Assembly: GCF_010868145.1 (NCBI RefSeq)
Contig: NZ_JAAGUY010000002.1
Coordinates: 118,211 to 182,210, forward strand
From: Nocardia cyriacigeorgica
GTDB taxonomy: Bacteria > Actinomycetota > Actinomycetes > Mycobacteriales > Mycobacteriaceae
DNA length: 64,000 nt
Reading direction: 5' to 3'
The number at the start of each line of letters is the position of its first letter. Position 1 is the first letter of the stretch. The position numbers were made by a program, and so were the translations under genes. Of the stretch, positions 40,691 to 47,373 are shown in pieces. A model generated the notes under the pieces. The model was not told the DNA's origin. It worked only from the letters and a program-made list of their open reading frames with translations, and did not search any database.

Positions 40691-40696
40691 TAGGAT

Positions 40697-40785
40697 CGTT
40701 CACGTCGGCCCCTCCCCCCCGGGCCGACCTTACGCGGGCCTCGGCTAACTCCCCCCCTTCGCCGAGGCCCGCTCTCATGTCCGGA
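40697..40785 (+). ncRNA. 6C small RNA
   Basis: Two adjacent hairpins with C-runs in their loops, the defining form of the actinobacterial 6C RNA family (B11 in M. tuberculosis). Hairpin 1 has arms GTCGGCCC (40704-40711) and GGGCCGAC (40721-40728), with loop CTCCCCCCC. Hairpin 2 has a perfect 12-bp stem (40734-40745 with 40761-40772) and a 15-base loop containing seven C residues. A TAGGAT -10-like element at 40691-40696 fits transcription from just before hairpin 1. The C-rich loops pair with G-rich ribosome sites of target messages in mycobacteria. The ends are approximate. Confidence 0.88.
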
Positions 40786-40826
40786 CCCGGTTTCCGGAAC
40801 GAGTTGGCGGAACCTCGTTTCCGGCA

Positions 40827-41747
40827 CTAATCAGCTGAGCCGCGCACCGTTTGCCACGCTGCCTCCAAGCGCAAGCCGCGCACCTTCCCGGCAACCCGCA
40901 GCAGTGGCAGATCTCGTTCCCAGCGCTCACGATCGACCGGTTCGGCCCGCTCCCAGATCGACACCGTCGACTGCGGCAGTTCGTCGAACCGCGCCAGCAC
41001 ACCGCCGAGCGCGATATGTGCGCCGGGCGAACTCGCCGACGTCCGGCCGAGATCACGCAGGGTCGCGGCCGTGGCCAGCAACTGCTCCAGCAACGGTCGC
41101 GCCACCTCGCCACGGCGGCCCATCCGGATCAGCCAGCCGAGCGCGGCCGCGAGCACATGGATGTCCTCGATGGTGCGAAAGGGTTTCAGATATCCGGAGT
41201 AGCCGTCGCCGGGCAGCGCCCGGGCCCGCGCACCGGTGAATGTCACCACGGCGTGCGGTATTTCCGGAATGAACGGGGTCTCGGGCAACGCGGTGCGCGC
41301 GACCGATGGTTGATCGGAATCCACCAACACCGCACGCAACCGGTTACGGCCGTCTGCGTCCGCACCCACGCTGCCGATCACCACAAGCCGGTCAGCGGGC
41401 GCGCCGAGTGTTGCGAAGGTCTTCGTCCCGTCGACGAACGATTCGCCGTCCCGCTCGATCACCTCGGTCCGGATGGCCGCCGGATGCCCGCCGCCCTGCT
41501 CGGTCGCACACAACGACACCAGCTCCCCCGGTGCGAGGTCCGGCACCATCGCCCGCAGTGCCGCTTGATAGCCGGACAGGAACGCATAGCCGAGCCGGTC
41601 CGCGCCGAACCCGCAGGCCAATGCCGCATCCACCGGGGCATCGAACAGCTCGGCGGTCTGCTGATGCCGCTGCCAGGCCTGGGGCACGCTCGTGAGCGGC
41701 CCTACCTCCGAAGACGCGGTGAGCAGGTAGTCGAGTACAGAATCCAC
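40827..41747 (-). CDS. Acyl-CoA dehydrogenase-family protein
   Basis: A 306-residue protein with acyl-CoA dehydrogenase character: the middle beta domain is visible in SLCATEQGGGHPAAIRTEV, GESFVDGTKTFATLGAPAD and AVVTFTGARARALPGDGY, followed by a helical C-terminal domain. It is shorter than standard enzymes (about 380), with a reduced N-terminal helical domain and no clear catalytic Glu, so activity on acyl-CoA is uncertain. It begins with GTG. The 6C RNA lies just beyond its 3' end on the other strand. Confidence 0.75.
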   Translation of the reverse strand: MDSVLDYLLTASSEVGPLTSVPQAWQRHQQTAELFDAPVDAALACGFGADRLGYAFLSGYQAALRAMVPDLAPGELVSLCATEQGGGHPAAIRTEVIERDGESFVDGTKTFATLGAPADRLVVIGSVGADADGRNRLRAVLVDSDQPSVARTALPETPFIPEIPHAVVTFTGARARALPGDGYSGYLKPFRTIEDIHVLAAALGWLIRMGRRGEVARPLLEQLLATAATLRDLGRTSASSPGAHIALGGVLARFDELPQSTVSIWERAEPVDRERWERDLPLLRVAGKVRGLRLEAAWQTVRGSAD

Positions 41748-41869
41748 CCCTGCACGCTAATCGGCGCCCACCGCATTCGGCTCGACTCGACTCGCCCGCC
41801 CTGCAATCATGAGAGAGTTAGAGTATTATTTTCTCACACTCGCTCAATCGTCGATCAAGGGAGATCGCC

Positions 41870-42778
41870 ATGACAGCGTCCGTCGAGGTCGAGTCCAGGC
41901 CCCCAACGCTTCCCGAACGCCGCGCCTTCGGCCCAGGAACCCGAATGTGGGAGGAAACAGGACTTGTCACCTTCTCGCTGACCGCCGGATCCGCGTTCCT
42001 GCTGCAGACCATGGAGCCGACGATCTCCGCAGTGGTCGACGCCCACTCCACCTTCCGCACCGATCCGGTCGGACGCGCGGTGCGCAGCCTGTCCGCGGTG
42101 ATGACCTGGACCTACGGCGGCCCCGAGGCCCTGGCCGAGACCGAACGACTGCGCGCCATGCACGCCTCGCTCAACACCACCGACGCCGCGGGCGTCAAAC
42201 ACCGCGCACTGTCGAGCGGCCCTTGGGCATGGGTGCTGCACACGGGGACCTTCGCCTTCAGTGAGAACGCCAGATACTTCGCCAAGCGCCCGCTGACAGC
42301 ACAGGAGAAGGAGGAGTACTACCACGAGACGCTGCAGCTGATGCGCAACTTCTCGGTGCCGCCCAAGGAACTTCCCGCAACCTACGCCGATTTCGAGAAG
42401 TTCTTCGCCGACCGGGTGGAAAACCACCTCGTCGCCACCCAGACCGCACACGACTACCTGCGCGTCATCCGCTCGGTCGGCGCGCCACATCAGCTGCCCG
42501 GCTTCCTGCGGCCGGTGTGGCGGCGGGTCGTGGCGCCGGTGGGTGCGCTGCAGTACTTCGTCACCGTCGGCACCACACCCGAGGCCGCCCGCCGCAAACT
42601 GGGACTGACCTGGTCGGAATCCGACGAACGCAAGTTGCGGGCGATCGGCTGGGTGATCGCCCGCGTCGTGCCAATGCTGCCGGAACGGGTGCGCTACTTC
42701 CCCATCGCCTACGAGGCACGCAAGCTCGAACGCGACCGCGACCGGTTGAACAGGGTGATCGCCAAACGTCCGATCTGA
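41870..42778 (+). CDS. Oxygenase MpaB-family protein (DUF2236)
   Basis: A 302-residue DUF2236 protein, related to the fungal oxygenase MpaB and the latex-clearing protein fold. Typical features are an opening near WEETGLVTFSLTAGSAFLL, the histidines in MHASLNTTDAAGVKHRALS and WVLHTGTFAFSEN, and YYHETLQLMRNFSVP. These histidines are candidates for heme or metal binding. A GGGAGA ribosome site precedes the ATG. AT-rich DNA with near-palindromic TAGAGTATTATTTTCTCAC lies 20-60 bases upstream and may be an operator. It is convergent with the PPOX gene, 4 bases away. Confidence 0.85.
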   Translation: MTASVEVESRPPTLPERRAFGPGTRMWEETGLVTFSLTAGSAFLLQTMEPTISAVVDAHSTFRTDPVGRAVRSLSAVMTWTYGGPEALAETERLRAMHASLNTTDAAGVKHRALSSGPWAWVLHTGTFAFSENARYFAKRPLTAQEKEEYYHETLQLMRNFSVPPKELPATYADFEKFFADRVENHLVATQTAHDYLRVIRSVGAPHQLPGFLRPVWRRVVAPVGALQYFVTVGTTPEAARRKLGLTWSESDERKLRAIGWVIARVVPMLPERVRYFPIAYEARKLERDRDRLNRVIAKRPI

Positions 42779-42782
42779 GCGT

Positions 42783-43319
42783 TCATCGGGCGATCGGGGT
42801 GGGCCCGGCCGTGACCTCGGCCGGCGCCTGCCAGATCCGGCTGCGCAGGTCCCTGCCCCGGATGACCTGGATCCGCCACGGCTCCAGTCGCATGATGTGC
42901 AGCTTCGGGTCGTCGGGTGAATTCCAGAACTGCCCGAGGTGATATCCCGCCCCGCGGGGGCTGGTGCGCGCGTACATCCGCCAGATCCGTTGTCTGGTCT
43001 GCGGATCGTGCACACCCTTCGCCGGATCGTCGATCCATTCGGCGGTCGCGTCGACGGCGACGGAGTTATTGCTGCCCTGGGCCCAATACGAGAAGTTCAC
43101 ATGCGGATTGCGGGCGATATGCGCCGATTTGATCGGCGTCCGGTACGTCGCGAGCCAACCGACCGGTGTGCCGTCGACGTTCTCCCACACCGGAATCAGC
43201 ACCCGGGTGCGCGGCCGGTTCTTACTGTCCACCGTCACCATCGTCGCGTACACGATGCGCCCCACATAGGCGTCGAATTCCGATTCGATCTCCGCGAACG
43301 ACCTCACCTTGCCGGTCAT
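42783..43319 (-). CDS. Pyridoxamine 5'-phosphate oxidase-family (PPOX) flavoprotein
   Basis: A 178-residue split-barrel flavin-binding protein. The fold is suggested by YATMVTVDSKNRPRTRVLIP, TPVGWLATYRTPIKSAHIARNPHVNFSYW and the C-terminal strand around LEPWRIQVIRG. Such proteins bind FMN or F420 and reduce or oxidise small substrates. It is divergent from an HxlR regulator, a common pairing. Substrate unknown. Confidence 0.85.
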   Translation of the reverse strand: MTGKVRSFAEIESEFDAYVGRIVYATMVTVDSKNRPRTRVLIPVWENVDGTPVGWLATYRTPIKSAHIARNPHVNFSYWAQGSNNSVAVDATAEWIDDPAKGVHDPQTRQRIWRMYARTSPRGAGYHLGQFWNSPDDPKLHIMRLEPWRIQVIRGRDLRSRIWQAPAEVTAGPTPIAR

Positions 43320-43356
43320 TACGCCACCTCCACCCTGGTTCCCGAAACAACTGTCG

Positions 43357-43371
43357 GTTACTTCTTGTAAC
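43357..43371. promoter_or_regulatory. Candidate HxlR operator
   Basis: GTTACTTCTTGTAAC is an inverted repeat (GTTAC, 5-base spacer, GTAAC) midway in the gap between the divergent PPOX and HxlR genes. HxlR-family regulators bind similar short palindromes next to their own genes. Confidence 0.6.
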
Positions 43372-43401
43372 TGAGAGCATCATCGGTCACTATCGGTATT
43401 C

Positions 43402-43824
43402 ATGGAAGACGGCACTTCTGAGTCACTCGGTTACTGCGCGGATACCGACCGCTACACGGCCAAACAGTGGGACCCCCGCGAGGATTGCGATGTGCGCCAG
43501 ATCCTCGACCGCATCGCCGACAAATGGTCGCTGCTCACCATCGCGCTCCTTGCCGGGCGGACCATGCGATTCACCGAATTGCGGCGCGAGATCGACGGTG
43601 TCAGCCAGCGCATGCTCACCCGCACATTGCGTCACCTGGAACGTGACGGGCTGGTACATCGCACGGTGTATCCAGTGGTTCCGCCCCGGGTGGATTACGC
43701 ACTGACCCCGCTCGGCGCGAGCCTGCACGAAACGATCCAGGCCCTGGTCACCTGGACCGAAACGCATCAGCGGGAGATCGCGCAGGCGCACGCCGACTAC
43801 GACTCCCGTGTCGAAATCGCTTGA
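43402..43824 (+). CDS. HxlR-family transcriptional regulator
   Basis: A 140-residue winged-helix regulator. It has the HxlR layout: a Cys before the first helix (DCDVRQILDRIADKWSLLTI), the helix-turn-helix FTELRREIDGVSQRMLTRTL, and the wing RTVYPVVPPRVDYALTPLG. The conserved Cys can sense thiol-reactive compounds in some members. It probably regulates the divergent PPOX flavoprotein and itself. Confidence 0.9.
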   Translation: MEDGTSESLGYCADTDRYTAKQWDPREDCDVRQILDRIADKWSLLTIALLAGRTMRFTELRREIDGVSQRMLTRTLRHLERDGLVHRTVYPVVPPRVDYALTPLGASLHETIQALVTWTETHQREIAQAHADYDSRVEIA

Positions 43825-43882
43825 TAACCGGCGGTTGTCGCCACCACCAGGAAACGTCGCAGCGGGCCGCTACGGTGTCGCC

Positions 43883-44878
43883 GTGACCGACTTCGAGGTT
43901 CCCAACAACTGGACCGATGCTCGTCCGCTACTGCGGCCGGTACTGCGCCCCGTGACCTACCGCTCTACCGTGCCCGCGGCCGATCAGCCGCTCGGGCGCA
44001 CGGTGTTCCCGTTCGTGGACGAGCTGGTGGCCATCGACCTGCCCGACCGTCGTGTTCTGGTCCAGGGCGACCATCGCGCGGCATGGGGTGTGTCCGACGC
44101 CGAGGTCTTCGCCGCGTCGCAGGCGAATCTGGCCGAGATGGTGCAGCCGCCGGACGTGGACGACGAATCCATCCTTCGCTTCGTCGACGACGGTGACAGC
44201 TACTTCGCTTCCTGGATTCTGGTGCCGGGCTGGCTCGACAGCTTCCGCGCGGGTTACGGCCGCCGCGCTGTCGCGTTCCTGCCCGATGCCGACACCTTGT
44301 TGGTCGCGCCCGACGATCCGGAACTGATCGGCGACCTGTTCGAGATGATCGAAGAGCAGTACGGCGAGTCCGAGCGTCCGCTGTCCCCGCAGGCCTACAC
44401 CGTGGACGACGACGGGCAGGTGGTGCCGTTCGATCAGGCAGGCGCGCATGAGCAGCTGCCCGCCGCACATCGCGCCCGCTGCGGTCTCGCCGTCACCGAG
44501 TACGCGGCCCAGTCGGAGTGGCTGAACGAAATCCTCGACATAGACCTGGATTTCGAATCGCTCGACGCCGATCTCGCTGATCCGTCCACAGCCTTCGTCG
44601 CCACGTTGATGTACTACGACTCGGATGACGGTCCGCGCACCATCACCGCCTGGGGCGAGGGTGTGGACTATCTACTGCCGGAGGCGGATCTGGTCGTCTT
44701 CTGCGATACCGACGACGACGGCAACGAGCGCACCCTGTTCGACGCGCCTTTCGCCCGCGTGGTCGAAATACTCGGGCTGACTCCGGTGCCGGGCCTCGCA
44801 CCGCCCCGCTATGAGATCAGGAGCTGGCCCGAACCCGAGGTGCTTGCCAGAATCGAGCAGGCCGCAGTCACCGGCTGA
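43883..44878 (+). CDS. Hypothetical acidic protein
   Basis: A 331-residue soluble, strongly acidic protein without a domain I recognise. The N-terminal half contains RVLVQGDHRAAWGVSD and VAFLPDADTLLVAPDDPELIG. The second half repeats similar elements (TAWGEGVDYLLPEADLVVFCD), which suggests two related lobes. The GTG start follows the HxlR gene by 58 bases. It has no signal peptide or membrane segment. DUF1444-like proteins have similar stretches, but I cannot assign it. Confidence 0.7.
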   Translation: MTDFEVPNNWTDARPLLRPVLRPVTYRSTVPAADQPLGRTVFPFVDELVAIDLPDRRVLVQGDHRAAWGVSDAEVFAASQANLAEMVQPPDVDDESILRFVDDGDSYFASWILVPGWLDSFRAGYGRRAVAFLPDADTLLVAPDDPELIGDLFEMIEEQYGESERPLSPQAYTVDDDGQVVPFDQAGAHEQLPAAHRARCGLAVTEYAAQSEWLNEILDIDLDFESLDADLADPSTAFVATLMYYDSDDGPRTITAWGEGVDYLLPEADLVVFCDTDDDGNERTLFDAPFARVVEILGLTPVPGLAPPRYEIRSWPEPEVLARIEQAAVTG

Positions 44879-44885
44879 GTGCAGG

Positions 44886-45419
44886 TCAGCGGTCCCGGCG
44901 CCGCCTGAATCGGATGTTCAGCGGCGCCGGGTCGCGCACCTGCGTGCGTTCGGCCGGCGCGACCAGGATCACCGCGAGCCCGAGGATCGGCAGCAGTGCG
45001 GCCGCGACAACGCTCAGGGTGAAGCTCAGCCCACCCATCTCGGCCGGTTTGTGGAAGGCGTGGTAGATCAGGTGCGGCACACCGAAAACCAGCCACCCCA
45101 GCCCAGCGACCCGAGACAACAGACTGTCGCCGTAGTACAGCGCCGCACCGGTGACGGCCGCGAGGGCGAGAAAGAATGCCCCCACATCCCCGGCCAGATG
45201 ATGGTTGTAGGGCCCATCCACCCCCACCCACTGCATCCCGAGCCCGGGAAAGCTGGTGTACCAGGAATGCGGCGCAAGGGTCGCCCACACTCCGACGATC
45301 AGCCCTTGGATCGCGAGTATCCACAAGATGATTCGCGTAGCCAGCCACCGCCGCCGATTGACGTCGAGTCGCATCCGCACCCGAATCCCGTCCCCATCCC
45401 CATGCAGCGAAATCCGCAT
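44886..45419 (-). CDS. Small polytopic membrane protein
   Basis: A 177-residue protein with four hydrophobic segments (IILWILAIQGLIVGVW, GAFFLALAAVTGAAL, GLGWLVFGVPHLIYHAF, TLSVVAAALLPILGLAVIL). The start MRISLHGDG was chosen because GGAGGGG lies 4-5 bases upstream; an ATG 12 bases earlier is possible. The order of helices and GVPHLIYHAFH resemble uncharacterised DoxX-like/DUF4345-type proteins. It is the last chromosomal gene before the prophage. Confidence 0.7.
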   Translation of the reverse strand: MRISLHGDGDGIRVRMRLDVNRRRWLATRIILWILAIQGLIVGVWATLAPHSWYTSFPGLGMQWVGVDGPYNHHLAGDVGAFFLALAAVTGAALYYGDSLLSRVAGLGWLVFGVPHLIYHAFHKPAEMGGLSFTLSVVAAALLPILGLAVILVAPAERTQVRDPAPLNIRFRRRRDR

Positions 45420-45596
45420 CGGCCCCTCCATTCCACACCCGCCCCATGATCGAGTGCAGTAACGGTAAGCCCGCAGAAGCGCCGAGGCAATAGTGCTCGG
45501 CGGCCGGGAGACCTGAGAGAGGGCTGCGGTCACAGCGCGCGAGCTGGCGGGTCGTAGACCTGTGAGGGGGTCCGGGGGCGCAGCCCTCCGGTGGGG

Positions 45597-45616
45597 TTTG
45601 GGGGCTTCGCCCCAAA
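45597..45616. terminator. Hairpin terminator left of prophage
   Basis: TTTGGGG and CCCCAAA form a 7-bp stem with a 6-base loop, flanked by A and T runs so that either strand can terminate. It lies 55 bases beyond the 3' end of the tRNA fragment on the minus strand. It was presumably the terminator of that RNA gene before integration. Confidence 0.6.
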
Positions 45617-45672
45617 AACACGCGGAAACAAAAAACCGGCGAGCGCTCTCCGCGAGCACAGGCCGGTAATTG

Positions 45673-45713
45673 TGGTGGAGCCTAGGGGAATCGAACCCCT
45701 ATCGGACCCCAGC
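45673..45713 (-). other. Left attachment site: 3' fragment of a tRNA (or tmRNA)
   Basis: On the minus strand the sequence reads as a T-arm (AGGGG TTCGATT CCCCT), acceptor strand AGGCTCC, discriminator A and encoded CCA ending at 45673. The upstream arm GGGGT could be the 3' side of an anticodon stem. No matching 5' acceptor strand GGAGCCT or D-arm exists to its right, where phage genes begin. This is the usual signature of a phage integrated into a tRNA 3' end, with the full gene rebuilt at the far junction. A tmRNA 3' end cannot be excluded. The core extent to the right is a guess. Confidence 0.72.
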
Positions 45714-45847
45714 TGAGCGGCCATCCGCCGCGCCAACCTGCGCGTTCGTGAATCTCAGTGAAATTTGGTGCGTCTGACTGCGCCAGATTACGGCCCGGAT
45801 GTGGACCGCGTCCACACCCTGGTCCACACCGGCGCCCCCTGCGCGAG

Positions 45848-46156
45848 CTAGGCCCGCACCAGCTCGATGTCGCTGTCGAGAGCGAGGTCGCCTTCGTGCT
45901 TGGCCTTCCAGCCCCGGTCGGCGAGTACCTTGGCCGCGCGGTCGAACCAGGCCGCGTCGTCCTCGATGTACCCGAATCGGCCCTTCTCGGTCGGCTCCAG
46001 GGTGTCAAGGATGATGCCCTCCTCGCCATGCTGGGCGACCGTGCCGATGACCCAGCGGGTTCCACCGGCCGGGGTCTCGGTGAACAGGGCCATGGCGATC
46101 TCGATGCACTCGGCGGCGGCGATGTTCTCGGGGAGGTTTTCGGCGGTGGCGATCAT
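45848..46156 (-). CDS. Hypothetical prophage protein
   Basis: A 102-residue acidic protein beginning MIATAENLPENIAAAECIEI. No domain is recognised; the middle (RWVIGTVAQHGEEGIILDTL) looks like a small beta-rich fold. The start was chosen for GAAGGAA 6 bases upstream; an ATG 6 bases earlier exists. It is read leftward toward the attachment site from its own promoter, which carries one of the two copies of the 17-bp operator. It may be expressed in the lysogen or early on induction. Confidence 0.72.
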   Translation of the reverse strand: MIATAENLPENIAAAECIEIAMALFTETPAGGTRWVIGTVAQHGEEGIILDTLEPTEKGRFGYIEDDAAWFDRAAKVLADRGWKAKHEGDLALDSDIELVRA

Positions 46157-46178
46157 GTCCATTTCCTTCGGTCAACGC

Positions 46179-46233
46179 GTTGTGTATGACACTACATTAG
46201 ACCGCACCCCCAGGAGGTCGCAACCCCTCATTC
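46179..46233 (-). promoter_or_regulatory. Leftward phage promoter with operator copy A
   Basis: On the minus strand a TTGCGA -35-like element and a TAATGT -10-like element with 18-bp spacing precede the 45848-46156 gene. GTAGTGTCATACACAAC (46179-46195, read on the minus strand) overlaps the start of transcription. It shares its first 14 bases with operator copy B at 46339. Confidence 0.6.
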
Positions 46234-46334
46234 TCTAATCAGATTCGAGACTCGCAATACTCGACCGATCCGTCAATTCCCCCGGGGCACTCTGGCGCTT
46301 AGAAATGTAGCCCTACCTGCGCAAACAATAGGGG

Positions 46335-46363
46335 TTGCGTAGTGTCATACACTACGCTATAGT
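46335..46363 (+). promoter_or_regulatory. Rightward phage promoter with operator copy B
   Basis: TTGCGT (46335-46340) and TATAGT (46358-46363) are separated by exactly 17 bp. The spacer is almost entirely the palindrome GTAGTGTCATACACTAC (46339-46355, 7-base arms, CAT centre). A repressor bound here must block RNA polymerase. It drives the small genes at 46420-47027. Confidence 0.75.
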
Positions 46364-46419
46364 TATTCATGTGAGGGCAGCCAGCCCCCACAGAACACAA
46401 CACAAGAGAGTGGGTCCGC

Positions 46420-46554
46420 ATGGACAAGGGAGATGTTTACTTCATCATCGGCCTGGTTTGGACAACGGTATTCGGGATTTACCCGGTAGCCGCTCCAAAG
46501 TTCTCGGAATGGCGCGCTAAGCGACGCTACAAAGGGAAGCACCGAAGGAAGTAA
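46420..46554 (+). CDS. 44-residue membrane protein
   Basis: A very short gene encoding MDKGDVYFIIGLVWTTVFGI followed by a strongly basic tail (RAKRRYKGKHRRK). One membrane helix with the basic end probably cytoplasmic. It is the first gene after the operator-controlled rightward promoter. A purine-rich AAGAGAGTGGG precedes the ATG. Possible roles include superinfection exclusion, holin/antiholin or a toxin; nothing is certain. Confidence 0.6.
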   Translation: MDKGDVYFIIGLVWTTVFGIYPVAAPKFSEWRAKRRYKGKHRRK

Positions 46555-46667
46555 CACCCGCTAGGAAGGCGGCCCGGGTAGCCACTAACTACCCGGGTCA
46601 CCGACCACCAAGTAGACCCCTCTCTCTGTGTTGAGTCAACCAACCACCACCACCTGAAAGGCACCCC

Positions 46668-46811
46668 ATGAGAATCTTCGCCCTGCTGGCCGGCCTCGCC
46701 GCCCTCGGCGCCGTCCTGCTTGTCGACAACTGGCACCCCGTGCGCGCCGCGGCCTACGCGGTAGCGTGGCTCGTCGTCGCATTCCTGCTGATCAAGTTCG
46801 CTCGGAGGTAG
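46668..46811 (+). CDS. 47-residue membrane protein
   Basis: A short gene encoding two hydrophobic stretches (IFALLAGLAALGAVLLV and AAAYAVAWLVVAFLLIKFA) joined by DNWHPVR and ending in ARR, so a likely helical hairpin. GAAAGG lies upstream of the ATG. It precedes the ribbon-helix-helix gene by 6 bases. Its size and topology suit a small holin or exclusion protein. Confidence 0.6.
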   Translation: MRIFALLAGLAALGAVLLVDNWHPVRAAAYAVAWLVVAFLLIKFARR

Positions 46812-46817
46812 ACCCCC

Positions 46818-47027
46818 ATGCCCAGATCCGGCCCCCGCCGACCAGCGATGTCGCTGCGGATGAGTGACGAGATGATCGACGCCCTGGATGACCAGGCTGT
46901 CGCGGAGGAGCTGCTTACGAGGGCCGGCGAACCGAACCGGTCCGAGCTGATCCGGATCATGGTCGCCTACGCTCGCGAGACCATGCCGGCGGGCTGGCGG
47001 CCGGAAGGCTGGGTCTACCGCGGCTGA
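46818..47027 (+). CDS. Ribbon-helix-helix DNA-binding protein
   Basis: A 69-residue protein with a CopG/Arc-like ribbon-helix-helix: strand MSLRMSDEMIDALDD and second helix NRSELIRIMVAYARE. Such dimers bind short palindromes. It lies in the rightward operon whose promoter contains GTAGTG/CACTAC arms, so it is a candidate autoregulator of that operator. GGAGGTAG lies just upstream of the ATG. It could also be an antitoxin. A strong terminator follows. Confidence 0.78.
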   Translation: MPRSGPRRPAMSLRMSDEMIDALDDQAVAEELLTRAGEPNRSELIRIMVAYARETMPAGWRPEGWVYRG

Positions 47028-47043
47028 CTGCAGCACCAACACA

Positions 47044-47075
47044 GAACCGCCCCGGCCACTCGGCCGGGGCGGTTC
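47044..47075. terminator. Hairpin between convergent phage operons
   Basis: A perfect 14-bp stem (GAACCGCCCCGGCC at 47044-47057 and its complement at 47062-47075) with loop ACTC. It lies 16 bases after the ribbon-helix-helix gene and just before the stop of the leftward 95-residue gene. The right arm is followed by GTTGTG. Confidence 0.85.
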
Positions 47076-47085
47076 GTTGTGCGGG

Positions 47086-47373
47086 CTACCGTCCTGGGTG
47101 CCAGTCGATCTCGTCCGGCACCAACGGAACGCCGTCCCGGGTCGCTCGGCCGAAGACTTCGAGCCCGTTGTCCAGCCGGATGCGCGCGTTTGTGCCGACC
47201 AGCTGGATGCCCGCCAGAGTCGTCTCAACGGTCGAGCGAATCACGCCCGCCGCGCGCAGGACGGCGAGGATCTTGGTGGCCTCGGCCTCGCTGTAGCCAG
47301 CCTCGGTGAGCGCGGCGATGGTGGCCCTGTCGAATTCGACGGGCGACTGAGGGGGTGGCATGTCGGCGGCCAT
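47086..47373 (-). CDS. Hypothetical protein coupled to the XRE regulator
   Basis: A 95-residue protein. The first 60 residues look helical (FDRATIAALTEAGYSEAEAT, ILAVLRAAGVIRSTVETT), and the rest is beta-rich (IQLVGTNARIRLDNGLEVFG). Its ATG overlaps the stop of the XRE regulator by one base (TGATG), so the two are made together. No known family. It may modify or antagonise the regulator. Confidence 0.75.
   Translation of the reverse strand: MAADMPPPQSPVEFDRATIAALTEAGYSEAEATKILAVLRAAGVIRSTVETTLAGIQLVGTNARIRLDNGLEVFGRATRDGVPLVPDEIDWHPGR

Noticed and set aside
40364-40693. 109-residue plus-strand frame before the 6C RNA
   Set aside because: Composition is atypical for this genome's proteins, with no ribosome site or domain. 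Its end runs into the 6C promoter.
45673-45760. Complete tRNA gene at the prophage left edge
   Set aside because: T-arm and acceptor 3' strand are present, but no 5' acceptor strand, D-arm or matching anticodon 5' strand can be found.
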